In this document: positions 43,898-52,870 of the stretch, in pieces
Numbering within the stretch: position 1 is the first letter of the stretch
Layout of the letters: each line of letters begins with the position of its first letter
Assembly (NCBI RefSeq): GCF_004764705.1
Contig: NZ_SHLX01000001.1
Location: 248,001-312,000 of the forward strand
From: Paenibacillus cymbidii
GTDB taxonomy: Bacteria; Bacillota; Bacilli; Paenibacillales; NBRC-103111
Direction: 5' to 3'
DNA: 64,000 nucleotides
Program-made: the position numbers and the translations under genes
Notes under the pieces: generated by a model
Told to the model about the DNA's origin: nothing
Databases searched by the model: none
The model's input: the letters and a program-made list of their open reading frames with translations, nothing else

Positions 43898-44028
43898 ATT
43901 GCGCGCAAGTCTTTCGCTCCCGCGCCGCCCCAGCATAATTGCGCCCGCCGCCGCATAGGGTGGTAGAAGCATCGTGCGGCCATAGGGATGCCGCAACGCA
44001 CCCCGTTGCCGCGAAGGGGAGGGACGGC

Positions 44029-44310
44029 ATGCGCCGCTTACGACGCAAAATGGGCGCTTATACCGCCAAACTGCTCGAATTGCCGCAGGATGTCACGCTC
44101 GATCTGCCCAGGACGACGATGATCGGCAATCGGCAGCTGTATATCGAAAATCATAACGGCGTGCTCCATTTCTCCGATGATCGGCTGCTGCTGGCGCTGA
44201 CGAACGGCAAGCTCGAAGTGATGGGCCAGGAGCTGACGATCCGCGCCATCTGGAACGAGGAAGTGTTTATCGAAGGCGTCATTCGCGAGATCAAATACAT
44301 CAACGGGTAA
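44029..44310 (+). CDS. yqfC: Sporulation protein YqfC
   Basis: The 93-residue protein matches YqfC, a small conserved sporulation protein, by TAKLLELPQDVTLDLPRTTM and the acidic C-terminal FIEGVIREI. The start at 44029 has GGGGAGGG close upstream. In Bacillus yqfC is expressed in the mother cell under sigma E and precedes yqfD, as here (13-bp gap). Its biochemical role is unknown. Confidence 0.93.
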   Translation: MRRLRRKMGAYTAKLLELPQDVTLDLPRTTMIGNRQLYIENHNGVLHFSDDRLLLALTNGKLEVMGQELTIRAIWNEEVFIEGVIREIKYING

Positions 44311-44323
44311 GGAGGAGGGCGCT

Positions 44324-45499
44324 GTGCAGCCGCTCTGGTTACGATGGATTCGAGGGTACGCCGCAATCGACGTGCGCGGCGCCGGCATTGAAGCGCTGAT
44401 CAATGCCGCGTACGGGAAACGCATGGATGCGTGGGACATCCGCCGCAATGCGCAAGGCGTGACGCGCATGAATGTTTCCCTGCGCGATTATTTCCGGCTG
44501 CGCCCGCTGCTGAAGCGGACAGGCTGCCGGATGCGGACGACAGGCCGGCACGGGCTGCCGTTCCTGCTGGCCAAGCTGTGGCGCCGCAAGGCGTTTGTGC
44601 TGGGCGGGCTTTTGTTTGTCATCGGATTGTACATGCTGTCTTCGCTCGTATGGGACGTCAAGGTGGAAGGCGCCACAGCGATCGACAAGGACCGCGTGCT
44701 GCAGATCGCGAAGGACGAAGGCATTTACCGGATGCAATGGAAGTTTCGGTTGCGCGATGCCGATACGTTGTCCCGCGAGCTGCAAAGCAAGCTGCCGGAA
44801 GCATCGTGGGTGACGATCGAAGTGTACGGCACCCGGGTCGTCATCAAAATCGTCGAAACGACCAAGCCGGATGCGCGCGAGCTGCGCGGGCCGCGCGATA
44901 TTGTGGCGGCGCACGACGCGCTGGTCACGGCGATTTACGCGGAGAAAGGCAAACCGCTCGCCCAGCCGAACAAATACGTGCGCAAAGGCGACGTGCTCAT
45001 CTCCGGCGTCATTGGCACCGATCTGGTTGCGGCGACCGGGAAAGTGAAAGGGATCGTCTGGTACCGCACGACGGCCAGCGTGCCGCTGCAGACGACTTAT
45101 CGAACCTACACGGGGGAATCGTTTACCCGGCGTTATCTGGTGATGGGCGGACGGGCGATGAAGACTGCCGGCTACGGCAGCCCCGTCTACGAACAGCAAA
45201 CCGTGGAGCAGGAGCGCAAAATCGTGCAATTTCACGGCATTATGCTGCCGATCGGATGGCTGAAGGACACGGTCCGCGAAACCGAAACGACGACACGCGA
45301 GGTTGCGGCCGCAGAGGCCGAACAAGCGGGTTTGCGTTATGCGGAGGAGCAGGTGCTGAAAGGCGCCGGGGCGGAGGCGGCCGTGATCGGCAAGTCGGTG
45401 TTAAAGCGGTCGGCGGAGAACGGCGAGGTGACGCTTAACGTGCTGTTTGAAGTCGAGCAGTCGATCGGCATCGAACAATCGTTGGCGCCTGCGCCATAA
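44324..45499 (+). CDS. yqfD: Sporulation protein YqfD
   Basis: The 391-residue membrane-anchored protein has one transmembrane helix near residues 90-110 (FVLGGLLFVIGLYMLSSLVW) preceded by a small cytoplasmic domain, then a large extracytoplasmic part starting VKVEGATAIDKDRVL that resembles a POTRA-like fold, as in stage IV sporulation YqfD. The GTG start follows AAGGAGGAGGG by 4 bases. It is the partner of yqfC in the mother cell. Confidence 0.93.
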   Translation: MQPLWLRWIRGYAAIDVRGAGIEALINAAYGKRMDAWDIRRNAQGVTRMNVSLRDYFRLRPLLKRTGCRMRTTGRHGLPFLLAKLWRRKAFVLGGLLFVIGLYMLSSLVWDVKVEGATAIDKDRVLQIAKDEGIYRMQWKFRLRDADTLSRELQSKLPEASWVTIEVYGTRVVIKIVETTKPDARELRGPRDIVAAHDALVTAIYAEKGKPLAQPNKYVRKGDVLISGVIGTDLVAATGKVKGIVWYRTTASVPLQTTYRTYTGESFTRRYLVMGGRAMKTAGYGSPVYEQQTVEQERKIVQFHGIMLPIGWLKDTVRETETTTREVAAAEAEQAGLRYAEEQVLKGAGAEAAVIGKSVLKRSAENGEVTLNVLFEVEQSIGIEQSLAPAP

Positions 45500-45506
45500 C
45501 CGGCGT

Positions 45507-45536
45507 TTGCGAAAGAGGGCCGAAGTAGGATACAAT
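45507..45536 (+). promoter_or_regulatory. Promoter of the phoH-pgpH-ybeY operon
   Basis: TTGCGA (45507-45512) and TACAAT (45531-45536) spaced by 18 bp lie 74 bp upstream of phoH, just after the yqfD stop. Confidence 0.55.
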
Positions 45537-45610
45537 TCGAACTATAGGCCGTTCGCACGGCTGGATAAGTTATATTCCGATCCTGTTCGACATGAGGAGA
45601 CTGAGGCCGT

Positions 45611-46582
45611 TTGATCGAAAACGCGAATATGGCAAAAATTCCGCTGCACAACACCGCCGAGGCATTGTCCTTGTTCGGTCCGCAGGATAAGTTTCTCCAC
45701 TATATCGAAGAGCGGACGGAAGCCCGCATTTATTCGCGCGAAGAGGAGCTCGTCATCCAGGGCAACGCCCAGGAAGTCGCGCAGCTGCACCAGCTGTTTA
45801 CCGTTCTGCTGGAGCTGATCCGCAAATCGTACCCGCTCTCGGAGCGTGATATCGCATACGCGTTGGAGCTGGCCGGGCAGATGAAAGCCGACCAGCTGCT
45901 TGACCTGTTCAAGGGGGAAATTGCCGTCACGTTCCGCGGCAAGCCGATCAAGGTCAAAACGATCGGCCAGAAGCAGTACGTTAGCGAAATCCGCAAGAAG
46001 GACATCGTCTTCGGCATCGGACCCGCGGGAACCGGCAAAACGTACCTTGCCGTCGTGCTGGCGGTGGCTGCGCTCAAGGAAGCGAAGGTGCGGCGCATCG
46101 TGCTGACGCGGCCCGCCGTCGAAGCGGGGGAAAGCCTGGGCTTCCTGCCCGGCGACCTGCAGGAAAAAGTTGACCCCTATTTGCGGCCGTTGTATGATGC
46201 TCTTAATGACGTCCTCGGCCCCGAACAAGTGGCCAAATCGCTGGAACGCGGCCTGATCGAAATCGCGCCGCTCGCTTACATGCGCGGCCGCACGCTGGAA
46301 GACTCGTTCGTCATTCTCGACGAGGCGCAGAACACAACGCCCGAGCAAATGAAAATGTTTTTGACCCGCATGGGCTTCGGCTCGAAGATGGTCATTACCG
46401 GCGACATTACGCAAATCGATCTGCCCCGCGGCAAGTCGAGCGGTCTTGTCGAGTCGCTGCGCATTTTGCGCGGCATCGACGAAATCGGCTTTATTCATTT
46501 TTCCGAGCAGGACGTCGTCCGTCATTCCTTGGTGCAGAAGATCATCGTCGCCTATACCGCAGATTCGGAGAAACGCGAATAA
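45611..46582 (+). CDS. phoH: PhoH family protein (ATPase)
   Basis: The 323-residue PhoH-like P-loop ATPase has an N-terminal KH-like RNA-binding part and the motifs GIGPAGTGKTYLAVVLA (Walker A, about residues 136-152) and SFVILDEAQNTTPEQMK (Walker B) with TGDITQIDLP. It is linked to ybeY, as in most Firmicutes, and likely takes part in RNA metabolism. The TTG start is supported by GAGGAG upstream, though at a long distance (13 bases); an ATG at 45629 is the alternative. Confidence 0.94.
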   Translation: MIENANMAKIPLHNTAEALSLFGPQDKFLHYIEERTEARIYSREEELVIQGNAQEVAQLHQLFTVLLELIRKSYPLSERDIAYALELAGQMKADQLLDLFKGEIAVTFRGKPIKVKTIGQKQYVSEIRKKDIVFGIGPAGTGKTYLAVVLAVAALKEAKVRRIVLTRPAVEAGESLGFLPGDLQEKVDPYLRPLYDALNDVLGPEQVAKSLERGLIEIAPLAYMRGRTLEDSFVILDEAQNTTPEQMKMFLTRMGFGSKMVITGDITQIDLPRGKSSGLVESLRILRGIDEIGFIHFSEQDVVRHSLVQKIIVAYTADSEKRE

Positions 46583-46600
46583 CGGAGAGGCTGGGATTAC

Positions 46601-48880
46601 ATGACTGGTTACACAACCGACGACAAAGGGAAAAACCGTTACCAGCTGCCGAACTGGAGGAGCAGCGCCTGGGTGAGATTCGTGCTTTTTGCGGCTCTGG
46701 CGCTGCTTTTTTATTTTTCTCTGGCGTTTAAACTCGTCCCCAAAACATACGACATCCGGCCGAACGCGCCGAGTGAAAAGACGATTCTCGCGCCACGCCA
46801 GATCGAAAATTTCATCGCAACGGAGCAGGCGCGCGAGGAAGCGGCCGCCAAAGTGCAGCCCGTTTACAAAATCATGTCGGCCAAAAACGAGCTGCTGATC
46901 GAAACGCTGTACGACAAGCTGGAGCAAAACAACGCCGATCAGGAAATGTCGTTCGACGTCAAAGTGAGCTTGTACCGCAACTTGTTCCCGTCCGTTTTCG
47001 CCGAACAGGTCGATCGGCTTGTGGGCTCGGCCAGAACGACAGGGCAATTCAACGACACGCTGCTCACGGAAATGCGCAAGCAGCTGCTCGACCAGCAGTA
47101 CAAGCTGCCGGAAGAAGCTTACTACAAGCTGCCAAGGCTGACCAAGGAAGACATCGCCGAGATGGAACAGGTGACGAAAGATATCGTCTCCAAGCTGATG
47201 AACGAGCAGATCATCGACGCGCAGTCGGCGCGGGCGAAAGTGACGGAGCTGGTCAACTCGTCCAATCTGGCCAAAAGCACGAACCGCGAGCTCGTCCAGG
47301 AAATCGCCCGGTTCGCGATTACGCCGAACAAGTTCGCCGACGTCAAAGGGACGGACGAAGCGCGTGCCGCGGCCAAGGAAAATACGAAGCCGGTCGTCAT
47401 CAGCAAAGGCGACGTCGTCGTGACGCAAGGCGAAATGATTACCGACGAGCTGTACAAGCGGCTGGGCTCGCTCGACTTGCTCAAGGACAAGGCCACGTAC
47501 CGGCCGCAGGCCGGGCTGGCGCTGCTGTCGTGCCTATTCGTCCTGCTGCTGTTCGTCTTCATCCGCCAAAGCCGGCTGACGCTGATGGCCAATAACGCGC
47601 AGCTGCTGATGCTTGTCGCCATCTTCGTGGTGACAATGCTGGCGATGCGCATCGTTGCGCTCGGCCAAGGGCTCGATTATCCGCAAATCGGCTTCCTTGC
47701 GCCGGTGGCGATGGGCAGCGTGTTGATCGCGATTTTGCTGCATACGCAGCTTGCCTATATTTCATCGCTGTTGTTCGGGATCGCATCCAGCATTATTTTT
47801 AATGCCGGTAGCGACCAATTGTTCGATTTCCGCTATGGATTGGTTGGCTTCTTCGCTTGTTTCGCCGCCGTTTTCGCGCTCGGACAAGCGAGCCAGCGTT
47901 CGACGATTCTGAAAGCCGGGATCATGTCCGCCCTTCTCGGAGCGGCGGCGATTGTGGCGTTGGAGCTGCTGGAGGACCATCCCGACTTGCACACCACGGC
48001 GTTTGCGCTCGGCTTCGTGCTGGCGAGCGGCTTGCTGTCGGCCGTGTTCGTCATCGGGCTGATGCCGTTCTTCGAAACGGCGTTCGGCATTTTGTCGCCG
48101 CTCAAGCTCGTCGAGCTGTCCAACCCGAACTTGCCGCTGCTGCGCAAGCTGCTGACAGAGACGCCGGGCACGTACCATCACAGCGTCATGGTCGGCAATT
48201 TATCCGAGGCGGCCGCCGAATCGATCGGCGCCAACGGCCTGCTTTGCCGCGTCGGTTCGTATTACCACGATATCGGCAAGACGCGCAGGCCGAGCTATTT
48301 TATCGAGAACCAGATGAACATGGAAAATCCGCACGACGAAATCGAACCGGCGCTGAGCAAGTCGATTATCGTCGCGCATGTGCGCGAAGGCGTCGAAATG
48401 CTGAAGGACGCCGGGCTGCCGAAGCAAATTCGCGATATCGCCGAACAGCATCACGGCTCGACGCTGCTCAAGTTTTTTTACCACAAGGCGGCCAAGATGG
48501 CCGAAGAGGAAGGCAAGGAGCCGCCGACGGAAGAGGAGTTTCGTTATCCCGGTCCGAAGGCGCAGTCCAAGGAAGCGGCGATTGTCGGCATCGCCGACTG
48601 CGTGGAGGCGGCCGTCCGCTCGATGCGCAACCCGACGGTCGCGCAGATCGATTCGATGGTGAAGTCGATTATCAAAAACCGGCTGGACGACGGGCAGTAC
48701 AACGAATGCGACTTGACGCTGCGGGAGCTGGACACAGTTGGCAAAGCGTTGAAGGAATCGCTGCTTGGCATTTTTCACTCCCGCATCGAGTATCCCGCCG
48801 ATGTGCAGCCGAAGCCGGCGGAGGAAGTACAGGACGGAGGCAAGCCGCTCCGGCTGAAGAACGGCCCGGGAGCGAAGTAG
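46601..48880 (+). CDS. pgpH: Cyclic-di-AMP phosphodiesterase PgpH (7TM-HD protein)
   Basis: The 759-residue membrane protein has an N-terminal transmembrane helix, an extracellular domain of about 270 residues, seven transmembrane helices (about 305-500) and a cytoplasmic HD domain with TYHHSVMVGNLSEAAAES (about 525) and the YYHDIGKTRRPSYF metal site. This is the 7TMR-HDED/7TM-HD architecture of PgpH (YqfF), which hydrolyses cyclic di-AMP. It lies 18 bp after phoH, with GGAGAGG upstream of the ATG. Confidence 0.95.
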   Translation: MTGYTTDDKGKNRYQLPNWRSSAWVRFVLFAALALLFYFSLAFKLVPKTYDIRPNAPSEKTILAPRQIENFIATEQAREEAAAKVQPVYKIMSAKNELLIETLYDKLEQNNADQEMSFDVKVSLYRNLFPSVFAEQVDRLVGSARTTGQFNDTLLTEMRKQLLDQQYKLPEEAYYKLPRLTKEDIAEMEQVTKDIVSKLMNEQIIDAQSARAKVTELVNSSNLAKSTNRELVQEIARFAITPNKFADVKGTDEARAAAKENTKPVVISKGDVVVTQGEMITDELYKRLGSLDLLKDKATYRPQAGLALLSCLFVLLLFVFIRQSRLTLMANNAQLLMLVAIFVVTMLAMRIVALGQGLDYPQIGFLAPVAMGSVLIAILLHTQLAYISSLLFGIASSIIFNAGSDQLFDFRYGLVGFFACFAAVFALGQASQRSTILKAGIMSALLGAAAIVALELLEDHPDLHTTAFALGFVLASGLLSAVFVIGLMPFFETAFGILSPLKLVELSNPNLPLLRKLLTETPGTYHHSVMVGNLSEAAAESIGANGLLCRVGSYYHDIGKTRRPSYFIENQMNMENPHDEIEPALSKSIIVAHVREGVEMLKDAGLPKQIRDIAEQHHGSTLLKFFYHKAAKMAEEEGKEPPTEEEFRYPGPKAQSKEAAIVGIADCVEAAVRSMRNPTVAQIDSMVKSIIKNRLDDGQYNECDLTLRELDTVGKALKESLLGIFHSRIEYPADVQPKPAEEVQDGGKPLRLKNGPGAK

Positions 48881-48912
48881 TCCGAACTGAACAAGCGGAG
48901 GTCGGAACGATT

Positions 48913-49452
48913 ATGGCATTGCGCCTTTACTGGAACAACGAGCAGGAAAAGATGGCAATCGGCGATACGCTAATCGCCAGATTGGAGCAGCTGTTGCAAC
49001 TGGCAGGGGAACACGAGGACGTGACGGATGGGGTTGTGGCGCTCAGCTTTGTCGACGACGCGGCCATTCGCGAGTTGAACCGGCAATACCGGAGCATCGA
49101 CAGGGCGACGGATGTGCTGTCGTTTGCCATGCAGGAAGACGGCGAAGGCGAGCCGGACATCGATTACGGCGATCTGGAAGAAGCGGAGGACGCCGATTGG
49201 GAAGGCGAAGCGGATCAGGAAGATGACGCGGAAGAGGAAGATGGCGAGCCCCTTGGCGATATCGTCATTTCCGTCGAGCGGGCGATCGCGCAGAGCGAGG
49301 AATACGGCCATTCCGCCGAACGCGAGCTCGGTTTCCTGTTCGTGCACGGCTTCCTGCATCTGATCGGCTACGATCACGGCACAGCGGAGGAAGAGAAGGA
49401 AATGTTCAGCCGTCAGGAGCTTATTTTGCATCAGGCGGGACTGACGCGGTGA
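48913..49452 (+). CDS. ybeY: Endoribonuclease YbeY with an acidic insertion
   Basis: YbeY is a zinc-dependent RNase needed for 16S rRNA 3'-end maturation and ribosome quality control. The C-terminal motif HGFLHLIGYDH near residues 145-155 supplies the zinc ligands. At 179 residues it is longer than usual because of a run of about 40 residues (75-116) rich in Asp and Glu, inserted between the DVLSF and LGDIVIS motifs. GGAGG lies 12 bases before the ATG. The next gene starts within its stop codon. Confidence 0.94.
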   Translation: MALRLYWNNEQEKMAIGDTLIARLEQLLQLAGEHEDVTDGVVALSFVDDAAIRELNRQYRSIDRATDVLSFAMQEDGEGEPDIDYGDLEEAEDADWEGEADQEDDAEEEDGEPLGDIVISVERAIAQSEEYGHSAERELGFLFVHGFLHLIGYDHGTAEEEKEMFSRQELILHQAGLTR

Positions 49453-50141
49453 ACCCGTGGCTGAGGTGGCTTCGCAGCTTCCGCTTCGCCTACGAAGGCA
49501 TCAAGTACGCGCTTTCGACGCAGCCGAACATGAAGTTCCACTTTTTTGCTTCGATCGTCGTGCTCGTCTCGGCGCTGTTTTTCCATCTGCCCAAGTCGGA
49601 TATTTTATTTATCTTCTCCGCCGTGGCGCTGGTCATCGTTACCGAGTTGATTAACACGGCGATCGAAAAGGCGGTCGATCTGGCAATGCCGGAGCGGCAT
49701 CCGATCGCCAAAATCGCCAAAGATACGGCCGCCGCCGCGGTGCTTGTCGCAGCCGCTTACGCCGTGGTGGTCGGCGCGATCATTTTTTACGAGCCGATCG
49801 ACCGCTGGCTGCGGCGCGAGCAGCAGGCGGCGAATCCGATTACGCCGGATTCGCTCTGGTTGTATTTTGCGCTTGTCGCGCTGACGGTGATCGTGATGCA
49901 GACGCGTTTTTCCCACAGCAAGGTGGTCAAGCCAAGCCTATGGATGGCGATTGCCTTCTCCATGTCGACGTTGATTGCGATGATCGTGCCGGTGACGATC
50001 GTTGCGCTGCTCGCTTACAGTCTGTCGGTCGTGTTTCTGTTCATCCTGTACGAGCGCCGCAATCGATCGCTGTTGATGCTGCTGTTCGGCGCCGTTGTCG
50101 GCATCGTTATCACGCTGCTCGCTTTTTATTTAAACCAATAA
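49449..50141 (+). CDS. dgkA: Diacylglycerol/undecaprenol kinase with C-terminal membrane extension
   Basis: The first 125 residues are a typical DgkA-type kinase with three transmembrane helices and the signature TELINTAIEKAVDLA near residue 64 plus KIAKDTAAAAVLVAA, which in Gram-positives phosphorylates undecaprenol. A further 105 residues contain about three to four more hydrophobic helices, so the protein is almost twice the usual length (230 against about 125). The extension has no motif I recognise. The GTG start overlaps the ybeY stop by four bases. Confidence 0.88.
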   Translation: MNPWLRWLRSFRFAYEGIKYALSTQPNMKFHFFASIVVLVSALFFHLPKSDILFIFSAVALVIVTELINTAIEKAVDLAMPERHPIAKIAKDTAAAAVLVAAAYAVVVGAIIFYEPIDRWLRREQQAANPITPDSLWLYFALVALTVIVMQTRFSHSKVVKPSLWMAIAFSMSTLIAMIVPVTIVALLAYSLSVVFLFILYERRNRSLLMLLFGAVVGIVITLLAFYLNQ

Positions 50142-50165
50142 ATCGGTACATACAGGAGGAAGCCG

Positions 50166-50588
50166 ATGCCGATGCCCGCGATTGATGCTGAAGACTTGAT
50201 CCGCCACGCGCTTGCGGCGCGCGAGCGGGCTTATGCGCCGTATTCGTCGTTTCGCGTCGGCAGTGCGCTGCTAGCTGCGGATGGCAGCGTGCTGTACGGA
50301 TGCAACGTCGAGAACGCAGCGTACGGCCCGACGAATTGCGCCGAACGGACGGCGCTGTTTCGCGCCATCAGCGACGGTCATGCGCCGGGATCGTTCGCGG
50401 CGCTGGCCATCGTCGGCGAAACGCCGGAGCCGATCGCGCCTTGCGGCGTCTGCCGCCAAGTGATGCTGGAGCTGTGCGCGCCGGACATGCCGGTCATCCT
50501 GGCTAACGTGTCCGGCGAGATGCGGCAGACGACCGTCGCCGCGCTGCTCCCCGGTGCATTTCATTTGCCCGGCGGGCATACTACATAG
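50166..50588 (+). CDS. cdd: Cytidine deaminase
   Basis: The 140-residue enzyme deaminates cytidine and deoxycytidine to uridines. Zinc and catalytic motifs are NCAERTALF (the CAE motif) and PCGVCRQ near residues 97-103, preceded by [19 protein letters not shown] lies upstream; ATG 50166 and ATG 50172 are both possible starts. The dgkA-cdd-era order is standard for Bacillales. Confidence 0.95.
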   Translation: MPMPAIDAEDLIRHALAARERAYAPYSSFRVGSALLAADGSVLYGCNVENAAYGPTNCAERTALFRAISDGHAPGSFAALAIVGETPEPIAPCGVCRQVMLELCAPDMPVILANVSGEMRQTTVAALLPGAFHLPGGHTT

Positions 50589-50611
50589 CAAGACCCATAC
50601 GGAGGAATTCG

Positions 50612-51508
50612 ATGAACAACAAATACCGTTCCGGCTTCGTCGCCATCATCGGCCGGCCGAATGTCGGCAAGTCGACGCTGATGAACGAAGTGATCGGCCA
50701 GAAGGTGGCGATCATGTCGGACAAGCCTCAAACGACCCGAAACAAAATACACGGCGTTTATACGACGGAACAAGCGCAAATTGTGTTCCTCGACACACCC
50801 GGCATACACAAGCCGCAATCGAAGCTCGGCGACTACATGCTCAAAGTGTCGGAGAGCACGTTCCGCGAAGTGGACGCAATCCTGCTGCTGGTCGATGTGG
50901 AAGCCGGCATCGGCGGCGGCGACCGCTTCATTATCGAGCGGCTGAAAGGCATCGACACGCCCGTCATCCTCGTGCTGAACAAAATCGACCTCGTTCACCC
51001 GGAAGCGCTGCTTCCCGTGATTGTCGCGTACAAGGATTTGTATCCATTCGCCGAAATCGTGCCGATTTCCGCCAAAAACGGCAATAACGTGACCACGCTG
51101 CTGGAGCAGACGGTACGTTATTTGCCGGAAGGTCCGCAGTATTACCCGGCCGATCAGGTGACCGACCATCCGGAGCAATTCGTTATCGCCGAACTCATCC
51201 GGGAGAAAATATTGCATCTGACGCGCGAGGAAATTCCGCATTCGATCGCCGTTGTCATCGAGGACATGAAAGCCGAACCGAACGGCGTCGTTCATGTGTC
51301 GGCAGTCATTTATGTGGAGCGCGACTCGCAGAAAGGGATCGTGATCGGCAAGCAAGGCGCGTTGTTGAAGGAAGTCGGCCGGCTGGCGCGAGCCGATATC
51401 GAGGCGCTGCTCGGTTCGAAGACGTTTCTCGAGCTGTGGGTGAAGGTGAAGAAGGATTGGCGCAACCAGGACCGGATGCTGAAAGACTTCGGCTTCCGGC
51501 TCGAATAG
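50612..51508 (+). CDS. era: GTPase Era
   Basis: Era binds the 3' end of 16S rRNA and assists 30S assembly. The 298-residue protein has the GTPase motifs GRPNVGKST (G1), DTPGIH (G3) and NKID (G4) and a C-terminal KH domain with [27 protein letters not shown] precedes the ATG. All nucleotide-binding residues are intact. Confidence 0.97.
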   Translation: MNNKYRSGFVAIIGRPNVGKSTLMNEVIGQKVAIMSDKPQTTRNKIHGVYTTEQAQIVFLDTPGIHKPQSKLGDYMLKVSESTFREVDAILLLVDVEAGIGGGDRFIIERLKGIDTPVILVLNKIDLVHPEALLPVIVAYKDLYPFAEIVPISAKNGNNVTTLLEQTVRYLPEGPQYYPADQVTDHPEQFVIAELIREKILHLTREEIPHSIAVVIEDMKAEPNGVVHVSAVIYVERDSQKGIVIGKQGALLKEVGRLARADIEALLGSKTFLELWVKVKKDWRNQDRMLKDFGFRLE

Positions 51509-51665
51509 GACGGTCCGCAAAGAGGGTGGAGGTTTCAACAATCCGGAGGAAGGGTATATAATGGCATGAAGGCGCAGCGACCAGTAATTGCAAGGGATAT
51601 GCGGCTTGTCCGGCGTGCATGCTAACAATAGCATCAATCATCTTGACTCGGAGAGGATGGTACAG

Positions 51666-51824
51666 ATGAGAGACTTCTCGTGGAACTATTTTTCAATGAC
51701 CGGTGATGTCGATGCTTATATGCTGTTCAAACAGATGGAAACCAAACCAATGCAGGCGGAATACGAGGACGATTATTGGGATGAAGACGAGGCGGAGGAA
51801 ACGTACGGCAGCGCCTTGAACTGA
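51666..51824 (+). CDS. yqzL: YqzL family protein
   Basis: A 52-residue protein, starting MRDFSWNYFSMTGDVDAYML and ending in a very acidic tail. This matches YqzL, a short conserved protein found between era and recO in Bacillales; its function is unknown. GAGAGG lies about 9 bases upstream of the ATG at 51666; an ATG at 51657 is also in frame. Confidence 0.85.
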   Translation: MRDFSWNYFSMTGDVDAYMLFKQMETKPMQAEYEDDYWDEDEAEETYGSALN

Positions 51825-51880
51825 CGGGAGTCGGCTGAGGGCGTATGGTCCGGCACCGCCCGGGAAGAGGGAGCAAGGCG

Positions 51881-52627
51881 ATGATCGCCCGTGTGGAAGG
51901 AATTGTTATCCGCGCCGCGGACTACGGGGAAGGCAACAAAATCGTCACCTTGGCGACGAGGCAAATGGGCAAGCTGAGCGTGATGGCCCGCGGCGCCCGC
52001 AAGGTGCAGAGCCGCCACGCGGCGGCGACCCAGCCGTTTACTTACGGCGACTACAGCATTTATAAATCCGGCCAAATGGGGACGCTGAACAGCGCGGAGC
52101 TGATCGCGTCCCATCGCCATGTGCGCGAGCAGCTGCATGCGGCCGCGTACGCCGCTTACATCGCCGAAATGACGGATAGGCTGTTTGCGGACGGGGAGGG
52201 CGGCGGCATGGCGTTCGAGCAGCTGCTTGCGGCGTTCACCGCGCTGGAGGAAGGCAAGGATGCCGTCATCGTCACCCACATCATGGAGATGAAGATGCTA
52301 GCGGCCGCCGGTTATATGCCGGAGACGGAAAGCTGCGTCTCCTGCGGTCGGCAAGACGGGCCGATGGCGGCGAGTGCCGGCCAGGGCGGCCTGCTTTGCG
52401 CCGACTGCCGGCGCAAGGATCCGGCGGCCGTGCCGCTCGGCCAGCCGGCGCTCAAGCTGCTGAGGCTGTTTCGCCGCATCGACCTGCGCCGGCTCGGCGA
52501 TGTGAATGTCGGCGAGGAAACGAAAGGGCAGCTGGCGCGAACGATGCGCAGCTTTATGGACACATATATTGACGTGCGCTGGAAATCGCGCAGCTTTCTG
52601 GACCAGATGGCCAAGTACGATTTGTAG
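51881..52627 (+). CDS. recO: DNA repair protein RecO
   Basis: RecO loads RecA onto SSB-coated DNA with RecR. The 248-residue protein starts with an OB-fold (ARVEGIVIRAADYGEGNKIV) and has a zinc-ribbon, CVSCGRQDG with a second pair in LLCADCR near residues 150-175. The start at 51881 has AAGAGGGAG upstream. In Bacillus recO is followed by glyQS; that operon is not present here and yqfL follows directly. Confidence 0.95.
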   Translation: MIARVEGIVIRAADYGEGNKIVTLATRQMGKLSVMARGARKVQSRHAAATQPFTYGDYSIYKSGQMGTLNSAELIASHRHVREQLHAAAYAAYIAEMTDRLFADGEGGGMAFEQLLAAFTALEEGKDAVIVTHIMEMKMLAAAGYMPETESCVSCGRQDGPMAASAGQGGLLCADCRRKDPAAVPLGQPALKLLRLFRRIDLRRLGDVNVGEETKGQLARTMRSFMDTYIDVRWKSRSFLDQMAKYDL

Positions 52628-52667
52628 CGCCGGCACTTTTGCCATTCGCGACTGAATCGGGTCGAGT

Positions 52668-52696
52668 TTGACTTTGAACGTCCCGTTTGTTATGAT
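52668..52696 (+). promoter_or_regulatory. Promoter upstream of yqfL
   Basis: TTGACT (52668-52673) and TATGAT (52691-52696) are spaced by 17 bp. The start codon of yqfL lies 175 bp further on, so the transcript has a long leader containing a terminator-like hairpin. Confidence 0.65.
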
Positions 52697-52758
52697 ATGG
52701 AACACTTGTCATGATGCAGGAAGAATTATGCGGCTCGAAGCCCCACTTTTGCCAATCG

Positions 52759-52799
52759 CTCTCGCCCTGTGTTGAAACGACGGGGACGAGAGTTTTTTT
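52759..52799 (+). terminator. Leader terminator between the promoter and yqfL
   Basis: CTCTCG (52759-52764) pairs with CGAGAG (52787-52792), extended by CCC/GGG, and is followed by seven Ts. It lies about 60-100 nt into the predicted transcript. It may be an attenuator, or end a small RNA of about 95 nt, or terminate readthrough from recO. Confidence 0.6.
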
Positions 52800-52821
52800 C
52801 GAGCAAGAACAGGCTCGATGT

Positions 52822-52840
52822 GAAATAGGCCATATTTTAT
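52822..52840 (+). repeat. Fragment of an X-type palindromic unit
   Basis: GAAATAGGCCATATTTTAT matches the left arm and core of the X units of the composite element (for example 9061); the right arm is missing. It lies just upstream of yqfL. Confidence 0.5.
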
Positions 52841-52870
52841 GAGTGACCGTACCGATAAGGAGGCCGATCC

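Noticed and set aside
52697..52800. T-box riboswitch in front of yqfL
   Set aside because: glyQS with a T-box follows recO in Bacillus, but no T-box sequence (TGGNACCGCG) or specifier loop could be found here.
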